Shown here piece by piece: positions 48,350 to 57,408 of a stretch of DNA of 64,000 nucleotides. The notes under the pieces are model-generated. The model worked only from the letters and a program-made list of their open reading frames with translations. It had not been told where the DNA came from and made no database searches. The translations under genes were made by a program, and so were the position numbers. Origin of the DNA: Oscillospiraceae bacterium (GTDB lineage Bacteria; Bacillota; Clostridia; Oscillospirales; Acutalibacteraceae); assembly GCA_022483045.1 (NCBI GenBank), contig JAKVOA010000001.1, forward strand, positions 1,592,501-1,656,500, written 5' to 3'. Numbering within the stretch: position 1 is the first letter of the stretch; every line of letters begins with the position of its first letter.

Positions 48350-49402
48350 TTGAAAGGGAATGTGTCACTTCTGGTCATTTTTTTGATTCTGCTTCTGCTG
48401 CTGCCGTGCGTCAGCCTATTTACAAAGTCGGCTGCACCGCAGCGCTCAGGCAGTTCCCATGCAGCGGTCTCTCAGACAACCGTAAACTCACCAGCAGCCA
48501 GCAGCAAAAAGCCAAAGGCTGCTGTTTCCGCTGCGCCTGTGCCCGGCAAAAAAAGCGGAAAAAGCTTCCGTATTTATGACCAAACGCAAAAAAGCATTTT
48601 GACCGTAGATGAACTGGATTTTCTACGCGGAACCGTTGCGACGGAAATGAGTCCGGACAGCCCCAAAGAGGCGCTGAAAGCCCAGACTGTAGCCGCCTAC
48701 ACCTATTATGCACGGCAGCGGAATCTGCACCGCCAAAAGCCAGACGCCGCCCTGCAGGGAGCAGACTTTTCTTGTGAAACCGGCAGCTGGCGTATTTACG
48801 TGACGCAGCAGCAGATGCAGCAGCGCTGGAAAGAAGACTACTCTACATTTTACACAAACCTAGCCTCTGCAGTCGAGAGCGTGTACGGGCAGGTGTTGCG
48901 CAGCGGAAAAGAATTGGTAAACGCGACTTACTGCTCTATCAGCAGCGGACAGACAGAAGACGCCGCCGCAGTGTGGGGAAAAGCCTACCCCTGCCTGCTG
49001 CCAGTGGCAAGCCCCGGCGACATCTATGCCGCCGGGTACCTTTCATCGGTGAGCATGACTCCCGCAGAGTTTCAAAAGGCGGCAGAGAACCTTGGCTGCC
49101 GCCTAAGCGGCAGCCCCGCCGGCTGGGCCGGCTCCTGCCAGCGCACGGCCTCCGGCATGGTAAGCATCCTTTCCCTAGGCGGCAAAAGCGTAAAAGGGAC
49201 CGATGTCCGCACAGCTTTTGGCCTGCGCTCGGCAAACTTCAGTCTTGCATACACCGGCGGGCGCTTTGTCTTTTCTGTAAAAGGGTACGGACACGGCGTG
49301 GGCATGAGTCAGGCAGGGGCCACTGCCATGGCAAAGGAAGGAGAAACGTATCAGCATATCCTTGCATGGTACTACCCCGGCTCTACCTTAGCGGCACTTT
49401 GA
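48350..49402 (+). CDS. spoIID: SpoIID/LytB-domain protein
   Basis: Lytic transglycosylase-type sporulation protein acting on peptidoglycan during engulfment. The 350-residue protein has an N-terminal signal-anchor (VSLLVIFLILLLLLPCVSLF), a Ser/Lys linker, ATEMSPDSPKEALKAQTVAA, and the C-terminal YGHGVGMSQAGATAMA. TTG 48350 is preferred since AAGGAG sits eight bases upstream; an in-frame GTG at 48341 overlaps it. A sporulation sigma-E promoter was not recognised. Its presence suggests a spore-forming lineage. Confidence 0.88.
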   Translation: MKGNVSLLVIFLILLLLLPCVSLFTKSAAPQRSGSSHAAVSQTTVNSPAASSKKPKAAVSAAPVPGKKSGKSFRIYDQTQKSILTVDELDFLRGTVATEMSPDSPKEALKAQTVAAYTYYARQRNLHRQKPDAALQGADFSCETGSWRIYVTQQQMQQRWKEDYSTFYTNLASAVESVYGQVLRSGKELVNATYCSISSGQTEDAAAVWGKAYPCLLPVASPGDIYAAGYLSSVSMTPAEFQKAAENLGCRLSGSPAGWAGSCQRTASGMVSILSLGGKSVKGTDVRTAFGLRSANFSLAYTGGRFVFSVKGYGHGVGMSQAGATAMAKEGETYQHILAWYYPGSTLAAL

Positions 49403-49405
49403 TAT

Positions 49406-51112
49406 TCAGTCAACAAGTTTCCTGGCGTACACGAAGTAGTTTACACCGGTTTTCGCTGTAAATACGCCGGTCAGCTTCGGGTCACGCAGACTTAATGACG
49501 GCATATAGAACAGAGCCGCCGCAGGGGTTGTCTCAGCAAGGCGCTTTTCAGCCGCGTGCAGTGCCGTATAGCGCTGGGTGCTGGTGGTCGCACTCTGGTG
49601 CACCTTGTCCATCTGTGCTAAGAATTCGGTATCAGACCAGCCCGTAATATTGTGGGTGCCGGCAGACACAAACGGTTCCAAATAAGCAGAGGGGTCCGCA
49701 TAGTCTGCCGCCAAACTGCTGAAAGTGACCTGCACATTCCCTTTTTGGCAGTTTTCCTGGTAAGTCTTGCGCGGCTGTGTTTCAATTTTGCAAGAAATAC
49801 CCAGCTGCGTTTTCCACATCTGCGCCACCGAAGTGGCAATCGTGCTGTTAAGGGAAGAAATCGGCACCGTAATGGTCAGCTGCGGAAAGTTTTTGCCATT
49901 GGCATAGCCCGCCTGTTCCAGCAGTGTTTTTGCACTGGTCACGCTGGCTTTGTAATCGGACGCACTGGTCGGGTAATAAGTACCCCCGACTGTACGGAAA
50001 TCATTTTTCCCTGCTGCGTCCGCAAAACCCGACGGCACAAAGGCCGAGGCTGCAGTAAAGCGCATGCCGGAAGCCGTCACCGCCAAAGCGTCGCGGTCAA
50101 TCGCCAGCGACAGCGCCTTGCGCACCTGCGGATCGGACAGGGCATCTGTTTTTGTATTGAATTGTATACAGAAGGTGGAACTTCCGGTTGCATTCATATC
50201 GCCGCGCTCACGGATACGCGTGTAATACTTGACCGGAAGCGGGGAAATAAAGGAAGTTTCATTGTTATCATAAGCAGTCAGGCGCGTTTCATCGTCCTCT
50301 GCCAACATACAGGTCATGGCAGAAACCGCGATCTGCGACTGGTCGTAATAGGTGCTGCTGCGCGCATAGATTAAGTTTGTCTTTACATTCCACTGGGTCA
50401 GTTTCATCGGGCCGTTGCACAAAAATGCAGAGGGGTCGTGGTCCCAATTTTTATGGCCCTCTACAGCATCTTTACGCAGCGGCATAAAGACCGGGCGCTG
50501 CAGCAGCTGCGGCAGCAGGTCACACGGTGCCGCCAAGGTCACAACCAGCGTTTCGTCGTCTTTTGCCTGTACACCCAAAGCTGAAACATTCTTTTCTTTT
50601 CCGCTTAAAATATCTGAACCATTTTTCAGATAAGCAAAAAGATTTTTCTGCTGTGCATCGTCGAGAACAATATTCCTCTGCCAAGCATAGACAAAGTCCT
50701 GCGCTTTCACGGCAGTTCCGTCAGACCAACGGGCATCGCTGCGCAGCGTAAAAGTCCACACTGCTTTATCCGCCGAAGCGACGGCGCTCTGTGCCTGCCC
50801 CAAAACGGTCTTTCCGGCCGCATCCGTCTTGTACAGGCCCTCAAATGCAGCTGCACAGTAAGAATCGGTATCTGCTGTGCTGCTGAGTGCGGGGTCAAGA
50901 GAAAGCGGCTCGGGGCCAATATTGACTCGCACCGCCAGTTTGCCCGCGGCAGACGCTGAAGAAGTGCCGGACGATACAGCCGAAGACGCAGCCGACGAAG
51001 CGCTTTTCTGCGAAACGGCAGAAGACACCGTGCCGCCTTTTGCGCCGCAGCCTGAAAAAGTGCCGGTCAACAGTGCAGCCGCCAGTAAAATAGCGGGTAT
51101 TCTTATTTTCAT
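49406..51112 (-). CDS. peptide ABC transporter substrate-binding lipoprotein
   Basis: OppA/DppA-type (SBP_bac_5) binding protein tethered outside the membrane. The 568-residue protein has a signal peptide ending in a lipobox SGC (about residues 20-22), a Ser/Ala-rich linker, and VRVNIGPEPLSLDPALSSTA followed by YKTDAAGKTVLGQA, hallmarks of the family. ATG 51112 follows GGAGG; further in-frame residues upstream belong to the leader. No permease or ATPase genes are adjacent, so it acts with a distant transporter or as an orphan receptor. It converges on spoIID with three bases between. Confidence 0.9.
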   Translation of the reverse strand: MKIRIPAILLAAALLTGTFSGCGAKGGTVSSAVSQKSASSAASSAVSSGTSSASAAGKLAVRVNIGPEPLSLDPALSSTADTDSYCAAAFEGLYKTDAAGKTVLGQAQSAVASADKAVWTFTLRSDARWSDGTAVKAQDFVYAWQRNIVLDDAQQKNLFAYLKNGSDILSGKEKNVSALGVQAKDDETLVVTLAAPCDLLPQLLQRPVFMPLRKDAVEGHKNWDHDPSAFLCNGPMKLTQWNVKTNLIYARSSTYYDQSQIAVSAMTCMLAEDDETRLTAYDNNETSFISPLPVKYYTRIRERGDMNATGSSTFCIQFNTKTDALSDPQVRKALSLAIDRDALAVTASGMRFTAASAFVPSGFADAAGKNDFRTVGGTYYPTSASDYKASVTSAKTLLEQAGYANGKNFPQLTITVPISSLNSTIATSVAQMWKTQLGISCKIETQPRKTYQENCQKGNVQVTFSSLAADYADPSAYLEPFVSAGTHNITGWSDTEFLAQMDKVHQSATTSTQRYTALHAAEKRLAETTPAAALFYMPSLSLRDPKLTGVFTAKTGVNYFVYARKLVD

Positions 51113-51143
51113 CAATTCAGTTCCTCCAGATACAGGGAGCCTT

Positions 51144-51929
51144 TCAGGTTTCCTGTTCGTGCTTTTGTCTGCTGCCCTCTGCGCGCAGGTTTTCTTCCTG
51201 CAGCAGGCGCGCATAGCGGTCGCGGGTTTTTGTATCAGGGTCTAAAACAACCTGGCCGCTGTAGCCGTCTACAATAACCTGTCTGCAGCCGCGCAGCTCC
51301 CAAAAATCCTCGCCCAGGCCCAAAACCGCCGGCTTGTGCAGGCTGCGCACCAAAATGGCGCTGTGGGCAGTTGTGCTGCCGTGCTGGGCAATAAAGCCAA
51401 GAATTTTACTGTGGTAAGTCCGTGCGATTTCACTGGGCAGCGCCTGCGCCATACAGAGAATAACCGGCGTGTGCAGGTACTCAGGCGGCGGGTCGCCGCG
51501 CTGATCCAGGCAGCGCAGCAGGCGGCGGCTGATGTCCATCATATCCTCGCCGCGGGCGCGCATATACTCATTTTCCATTTTTGAAAACATATCATACATA
51601 CGGTGTCCAGCACGCCACACGGCATACTCAGCACTGGTATGGTCCTGTACAATACTGTCGATCATTTCCTGTCGAAAGTTCTCGTCCTGCAGCATCATAA
51701 TATGCACACGAAAAATAAGGGATTCTTCCTCGCCGATTCCTTTGCAGGCATTTTCATAGATTTTCTCAATCTCTTCCTGCGCAGCAGCAAAAGCGCCTTT
51801 GAGGCGCTCAAGTTCCTGTGCGGGCTTGCGTACCGGCTGGCGGACCAGATGTGGCATTTCCGCAGTGACAACAAAGGCCGGGCCAATGGCAACTCCGCCG
51901 GACGCAGCCGTTCCCTGCAAAATACGCAT
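51144..51929 (-). CDS. PTS Enzyme I-like protein, N-terminal half only
   Basis: The 261-residue protein matches only the first half of PtsI (about 570): the HPr-binding helical domain, and the phospho-histidine swivelling domain with GFIAQHGSTTAHSAILVRS, where His189 is the phosphorylated residue. The PEP-binding TIM barrel is missing, and the following sequence is not coding for it. It ends 31 bases before the oppA start. ATG 51929 has AGGTG upstream. It cannot autophosphorylate from PEP by itself, so it may be a decoy or accept phosphate from another Enzyme I. Confidence 0.8.
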   Translation of the reverse strand: MRILQGTAASGGVAIGPAFVVTAEMPHLVRQPVRKPAQELERLKGAFAAAQEEIEKIYENACKGIGEEESLIFRVHIMMLQDENFRQEMIDSIVQDHTSAEYAVWRAGHRMYDMFSKMENEYMRARGEDMMDISRRLLRCLDQRGDPPPEYLHTPVILCMAQALPSEIARTYHSKILGFIAQHGSTTAHSAILVRSLHKPAVLGLGEDFWELRGCRQVIVDGYSGQVVLDPDTKTRDRYARLLQEENLRAEGSRQKHEQET

Positions 51930-51998
51930 GGCGCTCACCTGCCTTTCGCTGTATCCTTTTATTTTAACTGTTTCCTGTACATTTTACAAGCTTTTATA

Positions 51999-52023
51999 GA
52001 AAAAGCGCGAATGCGCGTTTTTT
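51999..52023 (-). terminator. short hairpin at the end of the MBL gene
   Basis: GCGCGAATGCGC forms a small hairpin flanked by A-run and T-run beside the stop of the MBL gene; weak terminator candidate on either strand. Confidence 0.4.
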
Positions 52024-53309
52024 TACCAAAAACGGCATTCACTCTCGGCAAGGTCGCAGATGCAGCCCTGTCCCCGGCGCCCCAGCACGCGAATGCCGCA
52101 GGGCGGCTCTTTGCCGCGATTTCCGGGACAACGTAGCACCAAACCGCCGCTCTCCCAGCACATGGCAGTGCGCTCGCAGCAGCTGTTGCTTTGCTCCAAA
52201 TATGCGCACTGCGGAAAGGTACAGTGCTTCATGCCGGGCGCAGCCGTCCACTCCTCTGCGGGGCGCGCAGTACTGCCTGGCAGCTCCCCACCCGAAATGA
52301 CCAAATGCGCTGCGGAAATGCCCAGCAGCACCGGCGACACAGCCCCGGCAAGGCCATGATGCGGCACTTTTAGCAAATAGTAGTCATGGTAAAGCTGCGG
52401 TTCTATGGCCGCAATCGTCTCGGGGGTCGCGTCGCCGGTAAACAAAACATCCCTGGTGGCGTCGCCGCTGCCGCGCTGATTTTGGAAAACCAGCGACGCG
52501 GCATTTTCCTGCTCGCTGTAAGCTTCGCGCACAGCCCGGCTTTCCAGCAGGACACGCACATCCTCACCCGCGGGCAGGCGGTTGAGCGCGGGCAGCATGT
52601 CATCAATTCGGTCCAGCACTGCCAAAGCCCGCGCGGCGCTCGCATTCTGTACCGGCGCCTGTGTACAGAATTCTGTATAGACTTGCCCGAATTCGTACAT
52701 GTTTTTTAAGAATGCCTGCAGCAGTTCCCCTCCCGGCTGATAAGGAGACTCCACACACAGGTGCAGCTGCTCAACCGCACGGACAAAATCCGTATCAAAT
52801 GGAAACGTCTGCCGCGGCGGCCACAGGCACTGATAAACGGTGTCGCCGGAAGCAAAAGTATCCCCCTGCCCCAGTGCATATACTGTGCCGTCCTGCGCGC
52901 CGCGCAGCGCCCGCGAAAAAGCCCGCAGAGCACTTAAGCTAACCTGTCCGCAATAGCCCTGCCGCGGCAGGAAAACATAGGCAAACAGGGCAAACTCCAG
53001 TAAAAGCGGCAGGCCGCGCTCATCACACGGCGAACAGGGAAGGTAAATTTCTGAAAAATAATTCGGACAGCAGTCTAGAATATTCCACAAGCCGCAGACA
53101 TGATCCCGATGAAAATGAGAGAGCAAAAAAGCCCGGCGGGGCACACCGCTGTAGCGCGCCGTCAGACTTTTTTTCGCATAATTTTTAAAGTTTTCGCCTC
53201 CGGGCAGCAGGGTATTTAAACTGCCGCAGTCAACCATCAGCAAATGGCTGCCCCCGCCCAGGACGATACATTCACCGTACCCAACATTATGTACGTCTAC
53301 CCACTGCAT
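52023..53309 (-). CDS. metallo-beta-lactamase-fold hydrolase with Cys-rich tail
   Basis: The 428-residue protein has the metal site H65-F-H67-R-D69-H70 (SHFHRDH), an LFTGDATPETI and a KVPHHGLAG, as in ComEC/RNase J-type hydrolases. It has no membrane segment or signal peptide, so it is cytoplasmic. Unusually, the last 65 or so residues carry ten cysteines (CTFPQC, SCC, GCIC among them), which could bind zinc or an iron-sulphur cluster. The ATG lies two bases after the MORN gene's stop, so the pair is cotranslated. Substrate unknown. Confidence 0.8.
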   Translation of the reverse strand: MQWVDVHNVGYGECIVLGGGSHLLMVDCGSLNTLLPGGENFKNYAKKSLTARYSGVPRRAFLLSHFHRDHVCGLWNILDCCPNYFSEIYLPCSPCDERGLPLLLEFALFAYVFLPRQGYCGQVSLSALRAFSRALRGAQDGTVYALGQGDTFASGDTVYQCLWPPRQTFPFDTDFVRAVEQLHLCVESPYQPGGELLQAFLKNMYEFGQVYTEFCTQAPVQNASAARALAVLDRIDDMLPALNRLPAGEDVRVLLESRAVREAYSEQENAASLVFQNQRGSGDATRDVLFTGDATPETIAAIEPQLYHDYYLLKVPHHGLAGAVSPVLLGISAAHLVISGGELPGSTARPAEEWTAAPGMKHCTFPQCAYLEQSNSCCERTAMCWESGGLVLRCPGNRGKEPPCGIRVLGRRGQGCICDLAESECRFW

Positions 53310-53311
53310 CT

Positions 53312-54877
53312 TTATGCACCGTCCCCTTTCACCACAATGTCGGCCGGCTTGCCGTCACGGTAACAGACGCCGCTGACAAAACGACCATGCTGCCAGACAC
53401 CGGTGCGCACGGTCTCGCCCGAAGCAGAGCACTCCTCACAAGTTCCTTCTGCAAAGCCTCCATGGAAAGTGCCGGTGAGCGTGCCGCCGCCGGAAAGGTA
53501 CAGGCAGCCCTGCCCATTGTAGCAGTCGCGCCGCCACTGCCCCTCGTACAAGACCTTGCCGCCAAAGTACTCGGTACCGCTGCCGTCACGCAGACCGTCC
53601 AGCCACATACCGTAATAAGAAAGGGTGCCGTCGCTGTTGAAAGCTGCGCCGCGGCCCGTGGGCGTATTGTCTTCCCAGTTGCCGACAAACAAGGAACCAT
53701 CGCGTGCACTGAAGCTGACCCCCAGCCCGCTGCGCTGATTTTGCTGCCAGTTGCCTGCATAGCAAAGCCTGCCTGATTTATAATAGTAAGTGCCAAAGCC
53801 CTCGCGCTTGTCGCCGGAAAAGCCGCCTTCATAGGCGGTATGGCCGCTCTGCATCTGTGTACGGCCCTCCCCCTGTCTCCGGCCGTCTTTGAGCTGGCCA
53901 AAGTACAGGTAGCTTTCCGCCCCGCTGACAACAATGCGCTTTGCGGGCTGCATCACGTCCGGCAAAGCCGCCGGCTGCGGATCCAGTTCCGTCTGCTCAG
54001 GGGCCTTCTGCGGCTGAAATACCACTGGCACCGGCGCCACGTCTTCTTCAATGACAGCCGGCTCGGCAGGCACCTGTGTATCGATAATACAGTCCTCTAG
54101 CCCAGCCGGCGGGGTATAAGCCTCCATCTCCGGCAGAAGCGGGCCATCCTCACTTTCCAGTTCAAGACTCGGCTGCGGCGCGGTGGCCTCATCCAACACA
54201 TGCTCGTTGCGGATAAACTGAAACTGAATCGGCGCGCCTTGCGTGCTGTTCCAGCCCGGTTCATCCTCTGCTTCGGCAGAATCGCGCCGCTTGGCCGCCG
54301 CACGGCGGGCCTGCAGTTCCGCTTCTGTACAATAATAGAACATGCCGTCGCTGGTGTCCGCCTCGATGTCCGGCGTACCGGTTTCGTTGTCCATCCAGAT
54401 ACGTTCGCTGTCTGTTCCTTCCATTGGATAGGCAAAAAGTTTGCTGCGCTGGTAGCGGCCGGCATGGCTATCATACCGCAGGCCGGTTAAAGTTTCATCG
54501 GTACCGGGCTGCAGCTGAAGTTCCGGCCGCTTGGGGTTGCCGCGGTAAAAAGAAGATCGCAGCCAGCGGTGCTCACGGCTGAAGTCCGCCTTTTCCCGCA
54601 GGTCGCCGGCCTCGTCCCAGGTCAGGACCGCATAGCCGCCCCCAGCCGCAGACACCGCGCGCTGCAGCACGTGGCCGCTGCCGGTCATTTCCCACTTCAG
54701 GTCATGGCGGGTCATGCGGTACTTTGCGCTGTCGTCTGCACCAAACGTTTCTGTATGAACCCGGCCGCTCTGCCGGGGCTTTTTTTCAAAATAGGCTCGG
54801 CGCACCTGTGCCAGAAGCATGCAGTCATCTTCGCGCAGGCTCCGGCTGGTGACGGAATAAAACACCCTGTCGCCCAA
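53312..54877 (-). CDS. MORN-repeat protein
   Basis: A 521-residue protein with an N-terminal unknown domain (1-225), an acidic Pro-rich linker (about 225-330), and 7-8 MORN-like repeats (about 335-505) with the pattern YxGxWxxGxxxGxG, for example YEGQWRRDCYNGQG and YYGMWLDGLRDGSG. No signal peptide or membrane helix. MORN repeats often bind lipids or act as scaffold. It starts at TTG 54877 and is followed two bases later by the MBL gene, suggesting a functional pair. Confidence 0.85.
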   Translation of the reverse strand: MGDRVFYSVTSRSLREDDCMLLAQVRRAYFEKKPRQSGRVHTETFGADDSAKYRMTRHDLKWEMTGSGHVLQRAVSAAGGGYAVLTWDEAGDLREKADFSREHRWLRSSFYRGNPKRPELQLQPGTDETLTGLRYDSHAGRYQRSKLFAYPMEGTDSERIWMDNETGTPDIEADTSDGMFYYCTEAELQARRAAAKRRDSAEAEDEPGWNSTQGAPIQFQFIRNEHVLDEATAPQPSLELESEDGPLLPEMEAYTPPAGLEDCIIDTQVPAEPAVIEEDVAPVPVVFQPQKAPEQTELDPQPAALPDVMQPAKRIVVSGAESYLYFGQLKDGRRQGEGRTQMQSGHTAYEGGFSGDKREGFGTYYYKSGRLCYAGNWQQNQRSGLGVSFSARDGSLFVGNWEDNTPTGRGAAFNSDGTLSYYGMWLDGLRDGSGTEYFGGKVLYEGQWRRDCYNGQGCLYLSGGGTLTGTFHGGFAEGTCEECSASGETVRTGVWQHGRFVSGVCYRDGKPADIVVKGDGA

Positions 54878-54916
54878 TGTGCCACCCTTCTTTCTAAAAT
54901 GTCAATTCTTCTTATC

Positions 54917-54945
54917 ATTATAAAAAATTTGCGGCGGGTATGCAA
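54917..54945 (-). promoter_or_regulatory. promoter of the MORN-MBL pair
   Basis: TTGCAT (54945-54940), 17-base spacer, TATAAT (54922-54917), about 40 bases before the MORN start. Confidence 0.7.
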
Positions 54946-54971
54946 CCCTTTTTACATGTAAAGCACAGATA

Positions 54972-55013
54972 GAAAAACCGCCGCGGCGCATATTTGGCTA
55001 TGCGGCGCGGCGG
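54972..55013 (-). terminator. intrinsic terminator of the small membrane gene
   Basis: CCGCCGCGCCGCATA pairs with TATGCGCCGCGGCGG and is followed by TTTTTC on the minus strand, right after the 55029 stop. Confidence 0.85.
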
Positions 55014-55028
55014 AAAGCGGGCCTTGGG

Positions 55029-55217
55029 TCACATTTTTGCGCTGACAGCGTGCCCCATGTCGTCCATCAGGCCGGTTACGGCGTGGGCAGCGCGGCGGGC
55101 GCTGCGGCGCAGCTGGCGGTTATTGTCCATTGCTTTTTCGGTCAGCAGAGTCGCCGCCGCGCCCACCACGACCCCAAGCGTGATGCCGCGCAGCAGTTTT
55201 CCAGTACTTTGAAACAT
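55029..55217 (-). CDS. small membrane-associated protein
   Basis: A 62-residue protein with one hydrophobic segment (LLRGITLGVVVGAAATLL) and a basic tail, similar in layout to YtxH-type proteins. ATG 55217 lies eight bases behind GGGAGG. Function unknown. It precedes its own terminator and is separated from trmL by a divergent region. Confidence 0.65.
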   Translation of the reverse strand: MFQSTGKLLRGITLGVVVGAAATLLTEKAMDNNRQLRRSARRAAHAVTGLMDDMGHAVSAKM

Positions 55218-55345
55218 ACGAATCAACCTCCCCGTCAGGATTGCGGTGACTATCAGGATCAGCCCCATATTGAAGTATCCCCTTTCTGCTCCTTTTTATC
55301 GCGTGAAAATATTGTGAGGAATGTATATCCCTGGCAGCAGCCCGC

Positions 55346-55374
55346 TTGCACACAGGCGCCGCCTGTTGTATTAT
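55346..55374 (+). promoter_or_regulatory. promoter of trmL
   Basis: TTGCAC (55346-55351), 17-base spacer, TATTAT (55369-55374). Confidence 0.65.
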
Positions 55375-55423
55375 GGGCATTGCGGCACACACTATACCCA
55401 ATAAAGAAGTGGAGGCAGTTTCC

Positions 55424-55924
55424 TTGCATCAGCTGAACCTTGTCCTTGTAGAACCGGAAATTCCCCAAAACACCGGCAACATTGCCCGCACCTGCGCCCT
55501 GACCGGCGCGCGGCTGCACCTAGTAGGCCCGCTCGGCTTTAAGCTGGACGACCGCTACTTAAAGCGTGCCGGGCTCGACTACTGGCACCTGCTGGATATT
55601 TCCTGCTACCAAAATATTACAGAATTTTTTGCAAAAAATGACGGCCCGTTTTTTTATTTTTCCACAAAAGCGCGCCATGTGCACTCGGCAGTCACTTATC
55701 CCGAAAGCTGCTACCTGGTCTTTGGCAAAGAGAGCGCTGGTCTGCCGGAAGAGCTGCTCAAGGCCTGCCCCGGCAGCTGTGTACGCATCCCGATGATTGA
55801 CAATCCCGACGCCCGCAGCCTGAATCTTTCCAACAGCGCAGCGATTGCCGCCTATGAGGTTCTGCGCCAGTGGGACTACCCTGACATGCTTTTAAAAGGC
55901 GAGCTGCACCGTCTACACTGGTAA
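55424..55924 (+). CDS. trmL: tRNA (cytidine/uridine-34-2'-O)-methyltransferase
   Basis: SPOUT-fold enzyme methylating the wobble base of tRNA-Leu. The 166-residue protein begins LHQLNLVLVEPEIPQNTGNI and has LVFGKESAGLPEELL and the knotted C-terminal RSLNLSNSAAIAAYEVLRQW. It starts at TTG 55424, eight bases after GGAGG; an earlier in-frame ATG at 55346 lies in the promoter. Length is typical. Confidence 0.93.
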   Translation: MHQLNLVLVEPEIPQNTGNIARTCALTGARLHLVGPLGFKLDDRYLKRAGLDYWHLLDISCYQNITEFFAKNDGPFFYFSTKARHVHSAVTYPESCYLVFGKESAGLPEELLKACPGSCVRIPMIDNPDARSLNLSNSAAIAAYEVLRQWDYPDMLLKGELHRLHW

Positions 55925-55987
55925 TTGCATTTTTTGAGTGGGAAACCGTGCCCGGAAAAGTTCCTGCACGCATTTCCCGGCAAATCC

Positions 55988-56016
55988 TTGAAAAAAAAAT
56001 GCTTGTGTTGTATAAT
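55988..56016 (+). promoter_or_regulatory. promoter of pgk-tpiA-gpmI
   Basis: TTGAAA (55988-55993), 17-base spacer, TATAAT (56011-56016). Confidence 0.8.
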
Positions 56017-56091
56017 CATCATGCGTTATAAGGCTTTTATAGTGCTTTTTTTAATACCATAAAAGGAAAATCATATGAAGGAGTGTTACCC

Positions 56092-57288
56092 ATGAATTAC
56101 CTGAACAAAAAGACCGTCGAAGATATTGATGTCGCCGGCAAAAAAGTTTTAGTCCGCTGCGATTTCAACGTTCCTTTCGACGATGCGGGAAACATCAGCG
56201 ATACCAAGCGCATTGACGGCGCTTTGCCTACTATCAAATACCTGATCGAGCATCACGCTAAGGTGATTCTGTGCTCGCATTTGGGCCGGCCAAAGGGCGA
56301 ATTCAATATGAAGTATTCCCTTGCCCCGGTTGCAAAATGCCTTTCCCAGAAACTGGGTCAGCCGGTTCAGATGGCAAAAGATGTTGTGGGTGAAGACGCC
56401 AAGCGCATTGCCGCCTCTCTGAAAGACGGCGAAGTAGAGCTGCTCGAAAACGTCCGCTTCCACAAAGAAGAGGAAAAGAATGACCCGGCTTTTGCAAAAC
56501 AGCTGGCAAGCCTTGCCGATATTTATGTCAATGATGCTTTCGGCACTGCACACCGCGCACATGCTTCTACTGCCGGCGTAGCCAATTATCTGCCCGCTGT
56601 CTGCGGCTTTCTGATTCAGAAAGAAATTTCTGTCATGGGCAAGGCTCTGGAAGACCCGAAGCGCCCGTTTGTCGCTATTTTGGGCGGCGCAAAAGTTTCT
56701 GATAAAATCGGCGTCATCACCAACCTGCTTGACAAGGTCGACACCCTGATCATCGGCGGTGCCATGGCCTATACCTTTATGAATGCACTGGGCTACAGCA
56801 TTGGCACCTCAAAATGCGAGCCTGACAAGATTGACGTTGCCAAAGATATTATGACAAAGGCAAAAGAGAAAAACGTGAAATTCCTGATTCCGGTCGACAA
56901 CGTAGTTGCTACAAAGTACGCTGCTGACGCAGAAAACAAGGTCGTTGATTCCGATAAGATTCCCGAGGGCTGGATGGGCCTAGATATCGGCCCCAAGACC
57001 TGCGAGCTGTTTGCGGGTGCCATTAAAGATGCCGGTACCGTTGTTTGGAACGGCCCGATGGGCGTTTCCGAATGGAAAGCTTTCGCAAACGGCACCATTG
57101 CCGTTGCAAAAGCAGTTGCTGACAGCAACGCGATTTCCATTATCGGCGGCGGCGACTCTGCTGCTGCAGTTGAAAACCTGGGCTTTGCCGATAAGATGAC
57201 CCATATCTCCACCGGCGGCGGCGCTTCCCTTGAGTTCCTCGAGGGCAAGGTTCTGCCCGGCATTGCCTGCCTGAACGATAAAGACTAA
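56092..57288 (+). CDS. pgk: phosphoglycerate kinase
   Basis: Glycolytic kinase forming ATP and 3-phosphoglycerate. The 398-residue protein has the N-terminal [36 protein letters not shown], and the C-terminal nucleotide domain [13 protein letters not shown] ... [19 protein letters not shown] precedes ATG 56092; a TTG nine bases earlier is ignored. It opens the pgk-tpiA-gpmI run. Confidence 0.97.
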   Translation: MNYLNKKTVEDIDVAGKKVLVRCDFNVPFDDAGNISDTKRIDGALPTIKYLIEHHAKVILCSHLGRPKGEFNMKYSLAPVAKCLSQKLGQPVQMAKDVVGEDAKRIAASLKDGEVELLENVRFHKEEEKNDPAFAKQLASLADIYVNDAFGTAHRAHASTAGVANYLPAVCGFLIQKEISVMGKALEDPKRPFVAILGGAKVSDKIGVITNLLDKVDTLIIGGAMAYTFMNALGYSIGTSKCEPDKIDVAKDIMTKAKEKNVKFLIPVDNVVATKYAADAENKVVDSDKIPEGWMGLDIGPKTCELFAGAIKDAGTVVWNGPMGVSEWKAFANGTIAVAKAVADSNAISIIGGGDSAAAVENLGFADKMTHISTGGGASLEFLEGKVLPGIACLNDKD

Positions 57289-57302
57289 TCTGCCATAAAA
57301 CT

Positions 57303-57330
57303 GGGCGGGGCTTTTCGCCCCGCCCTTTTT
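57303..57330 (+). terminator. hairpin between pgk and tpiA
   Basis: GGGCGGGG (57303-57310) pairs with CCCCGCCC (57318-57325), followed by TTTTT. It may partially terminate or set the ratio of pgk to tpiA. Confidence 0.7.
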
Positions 57331-57408
57331 GCCGCCAAGCAAACAAGCTGTTTGCCACGGCTAAGACTTTCCAAATGAAGCTTGAATAAAGCAAAGGAGA
57401 CTTCAAAA

